NCBI GenBank assembly: GCA_030427865.1
Contig: JAUICK010000003.1
Coordinates: 186,001-250,000 of the forward strand
Source: Bacteroidia bacterium
Lineage (GTDB): Bacteria; Bacteroidota; Bacteroidia; Flavobacteriales; Flavobacteriaceae
DNA length: 64,000 nt
Direction of reading: 5' to 3'
Part shown: in pieces, positions 9,460 through 17,990 of the stretch
How positions within the stretch are numbered: position 1 is the first letter of the stretch
Layout of the letters: each line of letters starts with the position of its first letter
Translations under genes and position numbers: made by a program
Notes under the pieces: generated by a model
The model's input: the letters and a program-made list of their open reading frames with translations, nothing else
Told to the model about the DNA's origin: nothing
Databases searched by the model: none

Positions 9460-10125
9460 TTACGAATTATAATTTCTGTTGCCAAATATAGAACTTCCAA
9501 CACGAATCATATTGCTACCGTTAGAAATTGCTAATTTATAGTCTCCACTCATACCCATAGAAAGAATTTTTAGTGATGGGTTTTGAGTTTTAAATTTATC
9601 AAAAAGTGTTTTTAATGATGAAAACTCTTCTTGTAATTGAGTTTCATTATCCGTAAATGTAGCCATTCCCATAAAACCAACAATGTTAATGTTTTTTAAT
9701 TCTAAGGTTTCTTCTGATGCTAAAATTGCTTCTATTTCATGAAAAGACAAGCCAAATTTGGTGTCTTCTTTGGCAATTTTTGCTTGTAACAAACAATCAA
9801 TAACTCTATTGTGTTTTTTTGCTTGTTTATTTATTTCTTTTAATGTTTTAAATTTATCAACTCCGTGAATTAAATCTACAAAATGTGCCATATATTTTAC
9901 CTTGTTACTTTGTAAATGACCAATCATGTGCCATTTGATGTCTTTTGGTAAAACATTGTATTTATCTACCATTTCTTGAATTTTATTCTCTCCAAAAACA
10001 CGCTGACCTGCATTGTAAGCTTCTTGCAAGTCTGCAACTGGTTTTGTTTTAGAAACTGCAACTAACGTTACATTTTCTGGAATAGATTGTTGTATTTTTA
10101 ATAAGTTTTCTGCTATTAAACTCAT
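9460..10125 (-). CDS. YggS/PROSC family pyridoxal-5'-phosphate homeostasis protein
   Basis: 221-residue single-domain alanine-racemase-like barrel. The PLP lysine lies in LVAVSKTKP (about residue 26), and VFGENKIQEM, WHMIGHLQSNK and SMGMSGDYKLAI are family signatures. It carries PLP and affects vitamin B6 and amino-acid homeostasis; no catalysis is known for the family. The start codon directly abuts the stop of serA (no intergenic base), so translation is probably coupled. Confidence 0.92.
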   Translation of the reverse strand: MSLIAENLLKIQQSIPENVTLVAVSKTKPVADLQEAYNAGQRVFGENKIQEMVDKYNVLPKDIKWHMIGHLQSNKVKYMAHFVDLIHGVDKFKTLKEINKQAKKHNRVIDCLLQAKIAKEDTKFGLSFHEIEAILASEETLELKNINIVGFMGMATFTDNETQLQEEFSSLKTLFDKFKTQNPSLKILSMGMSGDYKLAISNGSNMIRVGSSIFGNRNYNS

Positions 10126-11076
10126 TTATCTTAATAATTCGATTATTTGATTTGCCAATTCTACACCAATTCTATCTTGTGCTTCTTTGGTAGCTGCACC
10201 AATATGTGGTGTTAAAGATAATTCTGGATTCATTAACAACTGAATTTCTGGAGTTGGTTCGTTTTCAAAAACATCTAAACCTGCAAATTGAACTTTACCA
10301 CTTTCTATGGCATTAATTAGATCTACTTCATTTAAAACACCACCTCTTGCTGCGTTTACAATACCAACACCATCTTTCATTTTTTGAATTTCTGATGCAG
10401 CAATAACATAATCTTCTTGTGCAGGTGTATGAATTGTAATAAAATCTGCTTCTTTTAATAGTTTGGTTTTGTCAATAGTATTAATGGTAAAAGTAGATTT
10501 TTGACCATTAAAAAACTCTAAAGTAATGTTTGCAGTGTCTAAAAAATTATCGGTTGCTAAAACTTTCATTCCTAAACCAATTGCAATTTTAGCAACTTCT
10601 TGACCAATTCTTCCAAAACCAATAATTCCAATAGTTTTTCCTCTTAATTCAATTCCTTGTGAATATGCTTTTTTTAAGTCTTTAAAACGAGTATCGCCTT
10701 CTAAAGGCATTTCTCTATTAGAAGAATGTAAAAAACGTGCCATACCAAATAAATGCGCAAAAACCAATTCAGCCACAGAACTTGATGAAGCTGCAGGAGT
10801 ATTAATTACGTGTAAGCCATTGTCTATGGCGTATTCTACATCAATGTTATCCATACCAACTCCACCACGTCCTATTAATTTAAGAGAAGGACAAGCATCT
10901 ATTAATTCTTGTCTAACTTGGGTAGCACTTCTTACCAAAATTACATCAATATTATGCTCATTGATATAATTTTCTAATTGATTTTGGGCAACTTTTACTG
11001 TTAAAACCTCAAATCCACCTTTTTCTAAAGCGTCTATTCCGCTTTGAGAAATTCCATCATTTGCTAATATTTTCAT
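10126..11076 (-). CDS. serA: D-3-phosphoglycerate dehydrogenase (short form)
   Basis: NAD-dependent first step of serine biosynthesis, oxidising 3-phosphoglycerate to 3-phosphohydroxypyruvate. 316 residues, i.e. the short form without C-terminal ACT/regulatory domains. It shows the Rossmann motif GKTIGIIGFGRIGQEVA, the substrate loop GRGGVGMDNID, the catalytic Arg in NAARGGVL, the Glu in DVFENEP and the His in TPHIGAAT. It sits between serC and yggS on the same strand, and serC supplies the next step. Feedback control by an ACT domain is absent. Confidence 0.94.
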   Translation of the reverse strand: MKILANDGISQSGIDALEKGGFEVLTVKVAQNQLENYINEHNIDVILVRSATQVRQELIDACPSLKLIGRGGVGMDNIDVEYAIDNGLHVINTPAASSSSVAELVFAHLFGMARFLHSSNREMPLEGDTRFKDLKKAYSQGIELRGKTIGIIGFGRIGQEVAKIAIGLGMKVLATDNFLDTANITLEFFNGQKSTFTINTIDKTKLLKEADFITIHTPAQEDYVIAASEIQKMKDGVGIVNAARGGVLNEVDLINAIESGKVQFAGLDVFENEPTPEIQLLMNPELSLTPHIGAATKEAQDRIGVELANQIIELLR

Positions 11077-11111
11077 TACTTTTTTTGTGTTTTATAGTTG
11101 CAAATTAGCGG

Positions 11112-11145
11112 AGTTACAAAGACTCAAAGTAAAGGCTTTGTAACT
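11112..11145. other. inverted repeat between serC and serA
   Basis: AGTTACAAAG (11112-11121) and CTTTGTAACT (11136-11145) form a perfect 10-bp stem with a 14-nt loop, 36 bp upstream of the serA start. There is no T-run on the minus side, so it is more likely an mRNA stability or attenuation element than a terminator. Confidence 0.55.
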
Positions 11146-11156
11146 TAGCATCTTTA

Positions 11157-12230
11157 TTACTTTGTAGCTACTTTTCTTTCAAATTCTTGCATTACATCAA
11201 CTAAAGCCTGAACACTATATAGAGGCAAAGCATTGTACATACTTGCTCTATAACCACCAACGCTTCTATGTCCGTTTAAACCATTAATATTAGCTTCTTG
11301 CCACATTTTATCAAACGTTTCTTTGTGCGATTCATCAATTAAAGAAAAAGTTGCATTCATTGTGCTTCTATCTTCTTTGGCAACGATTCCTTTAAAAAAT
11401 GGATTTCTATCAATTTCATCATATAAAAGAGCTGCTTTTTTATTGTTAACTTCTTCAATAAACGGTATTCCGCCCAAATCTTTTAACCATTGTAAAGTTA
11501 ACATAGAAACATAGACTGCAAAAACAGAGGGTGTGTTAAACATACTGTCTTTATCAAGATGTATTTGATAGTTTAGCATAGAAGGAATGTGTCTTTCAAC
11601 TTTTCCTAAAATAGCTTCTTTAATAATAACTAAAGTAGTTCCTGCTGGTCCCATATTTTTTTGTGCTCCAGCATAAATTAAATCAAACTTTTCAAAATTT
11701 AATTGACGAGAAAAAATATCTGAACTCATATCACAAACCAAAGGAACATTTGTTTCTGGAAATTCTTTAATCTGAGTTCCAGCAACAGTATTATTACTTG
11801 TACAGTGAAAATAATCTGCATCTTCAGGAATGGTATATCCTTTAGGAATATAGTTATATCCTTTGTCTTTAGAAGAAGCAACTTCTACCATTTCTCCAAA
11901 AGCTTTTGCTTCTTTTATAGCTTTGTCAGACCAAGTTCCTGTATTTAAATACGCGGCTTTTTTATGTAATAAATTGTAAGCCACCATTAAGAATTCTAAA
12001 CTTGCACCACCTTGTAGAAATAAGGCTTTGTAACCTTTTCCTTCTAAACCTAACAATTCTAAAGCCAAAGAACGTGCTTTTTCCATAACAGCAACAAATG
12101 GTTTGCTTCTGTGAGAGATTTCGATTAATGATAAATCGTCATTGTTAAAGTTGATGATCGCTTCTGAGGCTTTTTTTAATACTTCTTCTGGCAGAATACA
12201 AGGGCCTGCACTAAAATTATGTTTTTTCAT
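11157..12230 (-). CDS. serC: 3-phosphoserine/phosphohydroxythreonine transaminase
   Basis: PLP aminotransferase that converts 3-phosphohydroxypyruvate and glutamate to phosphoserine, the second step of serine synthesis; it can also serve B6 synthesis. The ATG at 12230 gives the canonical N-terminus MKKHNFSAGPCILPEEV and 357 residues. Motifs are LFLQGGASLEF, the PLP-binding Lys in IYAGAQKNMGPAG, and C-terminal GHRSVGGYRASMYNAL. It lies upstream of serA on the same strand. Tandem 8-bp repeats lie just before its start. Confidence 0.94.
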   Translation of the reverse strand: MKKHNFSAGPCILPEEVLKKASEAIINFNNDDLSLIEISHRSKPFVAVMEKARSLALELLGLEGKGYKALFLQGGASLEFLMVAYNLLHKKAAYLNTGTWSDKAIKEAKAFGEMVEVASSKDKGYNYIPKGYTIPEDADYFHCTSNNTVAGTQIKEFPETNVPLVCDMSSDIFSRQLNFEKFDLIYAGAQKNMGPAGTTLVIIKEAILGKVERHIPSMLNYQIHLDKDSMFNTPSVFAVYVSMLTLQWLKDLGGIPFIEEVNNKKAALLYDEIDRNPFFKGIVAKEDRSTMNATFSLIDESHKETFDKMWQEANINGLNGHRSVGGYRASMYNALPLYSVQALVDVMQEFERKVATK

Positions 12231-12242
12231 TTTTTTGAGTTT

Positions 12243-12274
12243 CAAAGTTTTAAAGTTTCAAGGTTTCAAAGTTT
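12243..12274. repeat. four tandem 8-bp repeats in the serC leader
   Basis: CAAAGTTT, TAAAGTTT, CAAGGTTT and CAAAGTTT occur back to back, 13 bp upstream of the serC start, so the repeat sits in its leader or promoter region (AAACTTTG on the coding strand). Confidence 0.75.
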
Positions 12275-12323
12275 TGAGTGTAATATTTACCAAAAACAAA
12301 TAACCATCAACTAAAAACTAAAT

Positions 12324-13382
12324 TTATAGGTTTGATAAAAATTCTAACGTATTTACACCATCTGCATAATCTGTTAACTTTGGATGTTGTGTTTGTCCAA
12401 AAGCAACTTCATTTTCTATAAAGTCTTTGGCAACAATACACTGAATTTTTTCTTTATCTTGATGTAATTTTATTTTTAAATCGATTTCATTGTCATAATA
12501 TTCATAAAACACTGTGGCAATAGGCGAGGAGTAGCTTTCATCTTCTTTAATCATTAGAAAACCATTTTCTAACAAATCGAACTCACTCATTAAATACACA
12601 GCTTTGTTATAATCGTAATTATTGGCATATTTTGCATTATTGATAATATTTTTTTTAGCATACATTCCTGTAAAAAAGGCATCAAAATTATAGTCTTTGG
12701 GAACATATAATTTAGAAACACTTCTACAGCCTAAACCAAAATATTGAAAAACATCATCAGATAAATTGATGTAATCTTCATCAGTTTCATTTCCTGTTAA
12801 AACAGCAACCGAATTTCTACTTTTTCTGATAATATTGGGTTTATCTTTAAAATAATATTCAAAATAACGCGCAGTATTATCACTTCCAGTAGCGATAACT
12901 GCATCAAAATCGGTCAATTTTTCTTCAGTAAAAGTAATTTTTCCTTTAAAATCTTTATCTACATACTCTAAATACTTCGCTAAAAAGGGTAGAAGGTGTT
13001 TGTCATTAGAAGATTGTTTTACTACAACTGAATGACCAGAGATTAATACAGATAAAAAGTCGTGAAAACCCACCAAAGGAATATTACCAGCCATAATAAT
13101 AGCTACTTTTTTAATTGGATTTTTATTTAAAGTAATACTATTGGTAAAATTTATTAAATTGTTTTTAGTCAGAGATTTACTCCAATTATTTATGCTAAAC
13201 AGAATATTGTCTTTTGTAAACCAAGAATTATGTTCTTGAGCTAATTTAATTTGATGTAAAAAACCATCGAAAAAGATTTCATTATACTCAATATTATCTT
13301 TCTTTTTTATATTATCAACAGAAAATTGACTTAAAAAAGCACCTAATTTTGCGAAAGCAGTAATTCTATTTTGAATACTCAT
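12324..13382 (-). CDS. acyl-CoA reductase (LuxC family)
   Basis: 352-residue NAD(P)H-dependent reductase of the aldehyde-dehydrogenase superfamily. It shows the nucleotide-binding region AIIMAGNIPLVGFHDFLSVL, AVIATGSDNTARYFEYYF, and the likely catalytic Cys in YFGLGCRSVSKLYVP. LuxC-type enzymes reduce acyl thioesters to aldehydes. Proteins of this family recur beside serC/serA and a ferredoxin in flavobacteria, where the substrate is unknown to me. The gene is divergent from the ferredoxin gene and shares its promoter region. Confidence 0.88.
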   Translation of the reverse strand: MSIQNRITAFAKLGAFLSQFSVDNIKKKDNIEYNEIFFDGFLHQIKLAQEHNSWFTKDNILFSINNWSKSLTKNNLINFTNSITLNKNPIKKVAIIMAGNIPLVGFHDFLSVLISGHSVVVKQSSNDKHLLPFLAKYLEYVDKDFKGKITFTEEKLTDFDAVIATGSDNTARYFEYYFKDKPNIIRKSRNSVAVLTGNETDEDYINLSDDVFQYFGLGCRSVSKLYVPKDYNFDAFFTGMYAKKNIINNAKYANNYDYNKAVYLMSEFDLLENGFLMIKEDESYSSPIATVFYEYYDNEIDLKIKLHQDKEKIQCIVAKDFIENEVAFGQTQHPKLTDYADGVNTLEFLSNL

Positions 13383-13389
13383 TATTTAT

Positions 13390-13421
13390 TTTGGTTGTCT
13401 ATAATTTTGGCTTTATTTTTG
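13390..13421 (+). promoter_or_regulatory. Bacteroidota-type promoter of the ferredoxin gene
   Basis: TTTG at 13390-13393, then a 20-nt spacer, then TATTTTTG at 13414-13421. This fits the Bacteroidota primary-sigma consensus TTTG-N19/20-TAnnTTTG, about 33 bp ahead of the ferredoxin ATG. Confidence 0.75.
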
Positions 13422-13454
13422 CAACTGCAAATGTACAAAAACAGAAAATAAACT

Positions 13455-13805
13455 ATGGCAATTATTATAACAGATGAATGTATAAATTGTGGGGCTTGTG
13501 AACCTGAGTGTCCAAATACAGCAATTTACGAAGGTGCAGACGATTGGAAATATGCAGACGGTACTGATTTAAGTGGAGATATAGTATTACCAAATGGAAA
13601 ATCAGTTAATGCAGATGAAGATCAAGAACCCGTTTCTGATGAAATTTATTACATTGTACCAGATAAATGTACAGAATGTAAAGGTTTTCATGAAGAGCCA
13701 CAATGTGCAGCTGTTTGTCCTGTAGATTGTTGTGTACCAGATGAAGATGTGGTAGAAACAGAAGAAGAGTTGTTAGTAAAGCAAAGTTTTATGCATAATG
13801 ATTAG
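13455..13805 (+). CDS. 4Fe-4S dicluster ferredoxin
   Basis: 116-residue electron carrier. One cluster set is [12 protein letters not shown] (about residues 9-20). A second is [22 protein letters not shown] (about 76-97) with the widened spacing seen in Chromatium-type ferredoxins. The remainder is strongly acidic, as expected for a ferredoxin surface. It is divergently transcribed from the acyl-CoA reductase, for which it could be an electron partner (inference from position only). Confidence 0.93.
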   Translation: MAIIITDECINCGACEPECPNTAIYEGADDWKYADGTDLSGDIVLPNGKSVNADEDQEPVSDEIYYIVPDKCTECKGFHEEPQCAAVCPVDCCVPDEDVVETEEELLVKQSFMHND

Positions 13806-13843
13806 TTAGACTTTAAAATAGAGAAACAAGAATATAGACTAAA

Positions 13844-13870
13844 AATTCCGAAGTAAATTCGGAATTTTTT
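13844..13870 (+). terminator. intrinsic terminator after ferredoxin
   Basis: AATTCCGAA (13844-13852) and TTCGGAATT (13858-13866) form a perfect stem followed by T residues. Confidence 0.85.
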
Positions 13871-13884
13871 AGTTTTAAAATAGA

Positions 13885-13892
13885 TATATTTG
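13885..13892 (+). promoter_or_regulatory. ychF promoter -7 box
   Basis: TATATTTG matches TAnnTTTG about 55 bp ahead of ychF. The -33 region would overlap the preceding terminator's T-run. Confidence 0.6.
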
Positions 13893-13946
13893 CACCGCAA
13901 AAATCAAATCTTGGTTCTTGCATTTTTTATCTAAAATCTAAAGAGA

Positions 13947-15038
13947 ATGAAAGCTGGAATTGTAGGATTACCTAACGTAGGAAAATCAACCTTATTTAAT
14001 TGTTTATCAAACGCAAAAGCGCAAAGTGCAAATTTTCCTTTTTGTACTATTGAGCCAAATTTAGGTGTGGTAAATGTACCAGATACACGTTTAGAGAAAT
14101 TAGAAGAATTGGTAAATCCAGAAAAAGTAGTACCTGCAACAGTAGAAATTGTAGATATTGCTGGTTTGGTAAAAGGTGCAAGTAAAGGTGAAGGTTTAGG
14201 GAATCAATTTTTAGCAAATATTAGAGAAACAGATGCTATTTTACATGTTTTGCGTTGTTTTGATAATGATAATATTATTCATGTAGACAATTCAATTAAT
14301 CCTGTTAGAGATAAAGAAACTATTGATATTGAGTTGCAATTGAAAGACTTAGAAACGGTACAAAAACGTTTAGAAAGAGTTAAAAGAACCGCAAAAACGG
14401 GTAACAAAGAGGCGCAAGCAGAATTAGAAGTTTTAATAAAGGTAGAAACTACCTTGTTAGAAGGTAAATCTGTAAGGTCTTTAGAGTTTTCAGAAAAAGA
14501 AGAAGAATATGTTAAACCACTTCAGTTTATTACTTCTAAACCAGTGTTATATGTTTGCAATGTCGATGAAAATTCGGCGGTTTCTGGAAATGATTATGTA
14601 GATAAAGTAAAAGAAGCAGTTGCTCATGAAAATGCAGAAGTTATTGTGTTGGCGGTAGGTACAGAAGCAGATATTACAGAATTAGAAGATTATGAAGAAC
14701 GCCAAATGTTTTTAGAAGATATTGGTTTAGAAGAAGCAGGAGTTTCGCGTTTAATTCGTTCTGCTTATAAATTATTAAACTTACAAACTTATTTTACAGC
14801 TGGTGTAAAAGAAGTAAGAGCATGGACTATTCCTATTGGTTCAACTGCTCCTCAAGCAGCAGGAGTAATTCATACAGATTTTGAAAAAGGATTTATTAGA
14901 GCAGAAACCATTTCTTATAAAGATTATGTTACTTACGGAAGTGAAGCTAAGGTAAAAGAAGCAGGTAAAATGAGAGTAGAGGGTAAAGAGTACATTGTAA
15001 AAGATGGAGATGTAATGCATTTTAGATTTAATGTCTAA
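13947..15038 (+). CDS. ychF: redox-regulated ATPase YchF (OLA1 family)
   Basis: 363-residue Obg-like P-loop protein that binds ribosomes. Motifs are G1 GLPNVGKST (residues 6-14), G3 [14 protein letters not shown] and, in place of NKxD, the NVDE of YVCNVDENS that shifts preference to ATP. The C-terminal TGS-like domain ends with [14 protein letters not shown]. The length is the family norm. It is monocistronic between two hairpin terminators. Confidence 0.96.
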   Translation: MKAGIVGLPNVGKSTLFNCLSNAKAQSANFPFCTIEPNLGVVNVPDTRLEKLEELVNPEKVVPATVEIVDIAGLVKGASKGEGLGNQFLANIRETDAILHVLRCFDNDNIIHVDNSINPVRDKETIDIELQLKDLETVQKRLERVKRTAKTGNKEAQAELEVLIKVETTLLEGKSVRSLEFSEKEEEYVKPLQFITSKPVLYVCNVDENSAVSGNDYVDKVKEAVAHENAEVIVLAVGTEADITELEDYEERQMFLEDIGLEEAGVSRLIRSAYKLLNLQTYFTAGVKEVRAWTIPIGSTAPQAAGVIHTDFEKGFIRAETISYKDYVTYGSEAKVKEAGKMRVEGKEYIVKDGDVMHFRFNV

Positions 15039-15070
15039 GCATTAACAAATTCTGATAGCATTATAAAAAA

Positions 15071-15099
15071 AAATCCCAATGAGTTACTCATTGGGATTT
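15071..15099. terminator. bidirectional terminator between ychF and gcvT
   Basis: AAATCCCAATGA / TCATTGGGATTT form a perfect 12-bp stem with loop GTTAC, an A-run on the left and T-run on the right, between convergent genes. Confidence 0.92.
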
Positions 15100-15101
15100 T
15101 T

Positions 15102-16187
15102 TTATCCTTTATAAAAAGGTAATTTTACCACAGTTGCTGGTATTGCTTTTTTGCGGACTTGAATATGAATTTGAGTTCCGGTTTTAGCAAAAATTCTGGG
15201 TACATAACCTAAACCAATACCTTTACCTAAACTTGGACTCATGGTTCCAGAGGTAACACTTCCAATAGTATTTCCATTTCCATCTACAATATCATAACCT
15301 TGTCTTGGAATTCCTCTTTCATCAAATTCAAAAGCAACTAAACGTCTTTCTGGCTTTTGCGCTTTTTCTTTAGCTAATGCTTCGCAGTTTACAAAATCTT
15401 TTGTAAATTTTGTAATCCATCCTAAACCAGCTTCAATAGGTGATGTTGTATCGTCAATATCATTTCCATACAAGCAATATCCCATTTCTAAGCGCAAAGT
15501 ATCTCTTGCTGCTAAACCAATTGGTTTGATACCAAAATCTGCGCCCGCTTCAAAAACTTTATTCCAAATTTGCTCAACTTCAGAATTTTTACAGTAAATC
15601 TCAAATCCGCCAGAACCTGTGTAACCTGTTGCAGAAATAATTACATGTTCTATGCCTGCAAAATCTCCGATTTTAAATTTGTAGAAAGGAATATCAGCCA
15701 AATTTAAAGAAGATAAAGATTGCATTGCCTCTACAGCTTTTGGACCTTGAATGGCTAATAAAGAATAGTCTTCTGATAAATCTCTTAAACTGGCCTTAAA
15801 TTCTGCATTGTATTTATTAATCCAATTCCAATCTTTTTCGATATTCGAGGCATTTACTACTAATAAATAAGTGTTTTCTTTAATTCTGTAGCAAATTAAA
15901 TCGTCTACTATACCATTTTCTTCGTTAGGAAAACAACTGTATTGAGCATCACCAATTTCTAATTTTGAAGCGTCGTTAGATGTTACTTTCTGAATTAAAG
16001 CCAAAGCATTTTCTCCTTCAACTAAAAATTCTCCCATATGGCTTACATCAAAAACACCTAAAGCATTTCTAACAGTTTCGTGCTCTATGTTAACACCTTC
16101 GTAAGAAACAGGCATATTATATCCTGCAAAAGCAACCATTTTTGCTCCTAATTCTTGATGTATTTTTGCTAATGCAATATCTTTCAT
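15102..16187 (-). CDS. gcvT: glycine cleavage system T protein (aminomethyltransferase)
   Basis: Tetrahydrofolate-dependent subunit that releases ammonia and forms methylene-THF from the aminomethylated H protein. 361 residues, the family norm. Signatures are [23 protein letters not shown], the catalytic Asp region [55 protein letters not shown] and the C-terminal barrel [21 protein letters not shown]. It stands alone, convergent with ychF; gcvH and gcvP are not in the window. Confidence 0.96.
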   Translation of the reverse strand: MKDIALAKIHQELGAKMVAFAGYNMPVSYEGVNIEHETVRNALGVFDVSHMGEFLVEGENALALIQKVTSNDASKLEIGDAQYSCFPNEENGIVDDLICYRIKENTYLLVVNASNIEKDWNWINKYNAEFKASLRDLSEDYSLLAIQGPKAVEAMQSLSSLNLADIPFYKFKIGDFAGIEHVIISATGYTGSGGFEIYCKNSEVEQIWNKVFEAGADFGIKPIGLAARDTLRLEMGYCLYGNDIDDTTSPIEAGLGWITKFTKDFVNCEALAKEKAQKPERRLVAFEFDERGIPRQGYDIVDGNGNTIGSVTSGTMSPSLGKGIGLGYVPRIFAKTGTQIHIQVRKKAIPATVVKLPFYKG

Positions 16188-16317
16188 ATATAGATTTCTT
16201 AAAATTTAGGCTAAATTATTGAAAAATCTGCAATTATCAATCACTAAAAATCTGTTAATATTTCTGTTTCAAAAAATAAATAATATTACATTTGAGAAAA
16301 ATCATATTTAAGATTCC

Positions 16318-17769
16318 ATGAAGTTTTTAAAATTTTTATTGTGTTTTATTCTTACTATTAATTGTTTAGGGCAAATACCAACAGATTTTTTAGATAAAGA
16401 GTTTCATAAAAAAAGAAGGTCTATTTTGCGTTCTAAAATGCCAGCAAACTCAGTGGCTGTTGTTTTTGCGAACCCTGTTAGAAACCGAGCGAATGATGTA
16501 GATTATGTGTATCATCAAGATCCTAATTTTTATTATTTAACTGGGTATAGAGAACCCAATGCTGTATTGCTTATTTTTTCTGATAATCAGACAAATTTAA
16601 AAGGAGAAGTTTATAACGAAATGTTGTTTGTGCAAGAGAGAAACCCAAGATATGAAATGTGGAATGGTAAAAGACTTGGTGTAAATGGAGCTAAAAATAA
16701 ATTGGGTTTTACACATGTTTATAAGAGAGAAAAATTTATAGAAATGGCTTTAGATTTTCAAAAGTTTGATAAAGTTTTTGTAAAAAAGTTTAGAGACGAT
16801 TATAGAGATTTTTTTGCTGATAATGCAGACTTATTCGATTTGATAAAATCTTTTAAACAGAAATCTTTTTACAATGAAATAGTAAATGCTAAGCGTAATT
16901 TAAAATTTGAAAATCAACCAAAACAAAATATAGATTTATGGTTTTTGAATCGTCAAATGGCATTGTTAAGAGGTATAAAAACCAAAGAAGAATTAAAGTT
17001 GTTAACTAAAGCAATTCGTATTTCTGCAATGGGGCAAATAGAAGTTATGAAAGCAATGAAGCCAGATTTGTCTGAAACTGAACTTCAAGGAATTCATGAG
17101 TTTGTGTATAAGAAATACGGAGCAGAATATGAAGGCTATCCATCTATAGTTGGCGCTGGTAATAATGGTTGTATTTTGCATTATATAAATAACAACCGTA
17201 CAAAAGTAGGTAACAATTTAGTTTTGATGGATTTAGGGGCAGAATATAGAGGCTATACTGCAGATGTAACCCGTACTATACCTGCAAATGGTAAATTTTC
17301 TGAAGAACAAAAAGCAATTTATGATATTGTATATAAAGCTCAAGAAGCTGGAATTGATCAGTATAGAATTGGTGTAAACATGAGTTTACCAAAACAAATT
17401 GCTCAAAAAATTATTAATAAAGGTCTTTTTAAATTGGGGATTATAAAATCTGTAGATGAAAAACATAACTATTTTCCTCATGGAACTTCTCATCACATTG
17501 GCTTAGATGTACACGATCCCAGTGGTTATAAAACATTTCAAGAAAATATGGTGGTAACTATGGAGCCTGGTATTTATATTCCTGAAGGAAGTAATTGTGA
17601 TAAAAAATGGTGGGGAATTGCAGTAAGAATAGAAGATGATATTTTAGTAACCAAAGGAACGCCCATAAACTTATCTGCTGAAGCGCCAAGAACAACAGCA
17701 GCAATAGAAAAAATGATGGCTAAAAAATCTGTTTTGGATGAATTTTTATTGCCTAATTTAGATAAATAA
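16318..17769 (+). CDS. exported aminopeptidase P (M24B Xaa-Pro aminopeptidase)
   Basis: 483 residues. An N-terminal signal peptide ([18 protein letters not shown]) indicates export, unlike the cytosolic PepP of enterobacteria. The M24 dinuclear metal ligands are visible: the two Asp in [17 protein letters not shown], the His in [16 protein letters not shown], the Glu in [11 protein letters not shown] and the final Glu in [10 protein letters not shown]. It removes N-terminal residues ahead of proline and probably feeds on periplasmic peptides. Its stop codon overlaps the ATG of the VF530 gene by one base (TAATG). Confidence 0.92.
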   Translation: MKFLKFLLCFILTINCLGQIPTDFLDKEFHKKRRSILRSKMPANSVAVVFANPVRNRANDVDYVYHQDPNFYYLTGYREPNAVLLIFSDNQTNLKGEVYNEMLFVQERNPRYEMWNGKRLGVNGAKNKLGFTHVYKREKFIEMALDFQKFDKVFVKKFRDDYRDFFADNADLFDLIKSFKQKSFYNEIVNAKRNLKFENQPKQNIDLWFLNRQMALLRGIKTKEELKLLTKAIRISAMGQIEVMKAMKPDLSETELQGIHEFVYKKYGAEYEGYPSIVGAGNNGCILHYINNNRTKVGNNLVLMDLGAEYRGYTADVTRTIPANGKFSEEQKAIYDIVYKAQEAGIDQYRIGVNMSLPKQIAQKIINKGLFKLGIIKSVDEKHNYFPHGTSHHIGLDVHDPSGYKTFQENMVVTMEPGIYIPEGSNCDKKWWGIAVRIEDDILVTKGTPINLSAEAPRTTAAIEKMMAKKSVLDEFLLPNLDK

Positions 17770-17990
17770 TGAGTAAAGAACAACCCAATAATCCGCTTCA
17801 CGGAATTAAATTAGCCACTATTTTAGAAGAACTTTATGAAAAATATGGTTGGGAAGAATTAGGGTATGCATTAAATATAAATGCTTTTAAGAACAAGCCT
17901 ACTTATAAATCTTCCTTAAAGTTTTTAAGAACCACACCTTGGGCAAGAGAAAAAGTAGCACAATTTTATCTTAAAAATATGATTGATTAA
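17769..17990 (+). CDS. VF530 family (DUF2132) DNA-binding protein
   Basis: 73-residue protein with the family signature [33 protein letters not shown] and C-terminal [20 protein letters not shown]. The family is known as small DNA-binding helical proteins named after a Vibrio fischeri structure. It is translationally coupled to the aminopeptidase by a 1-base overlap. Its 3' end overlaps the convergent topB stop by four bases. Confidence 0.9.
   Translation: MSKEQPNNPLHGIKLATILEELYEKYGWEELGYALNINAFKNKPTYKSSLKFLRTTPWAREKVAQFYLKNMID

Noticed and set aside
12243..12274. CRISPR-like tandem repeats in the window
   Set aside because: The tandem repeats here (8-bp at 12243 and 28-bp at 41433) have no spacers and no cas genes nearby.
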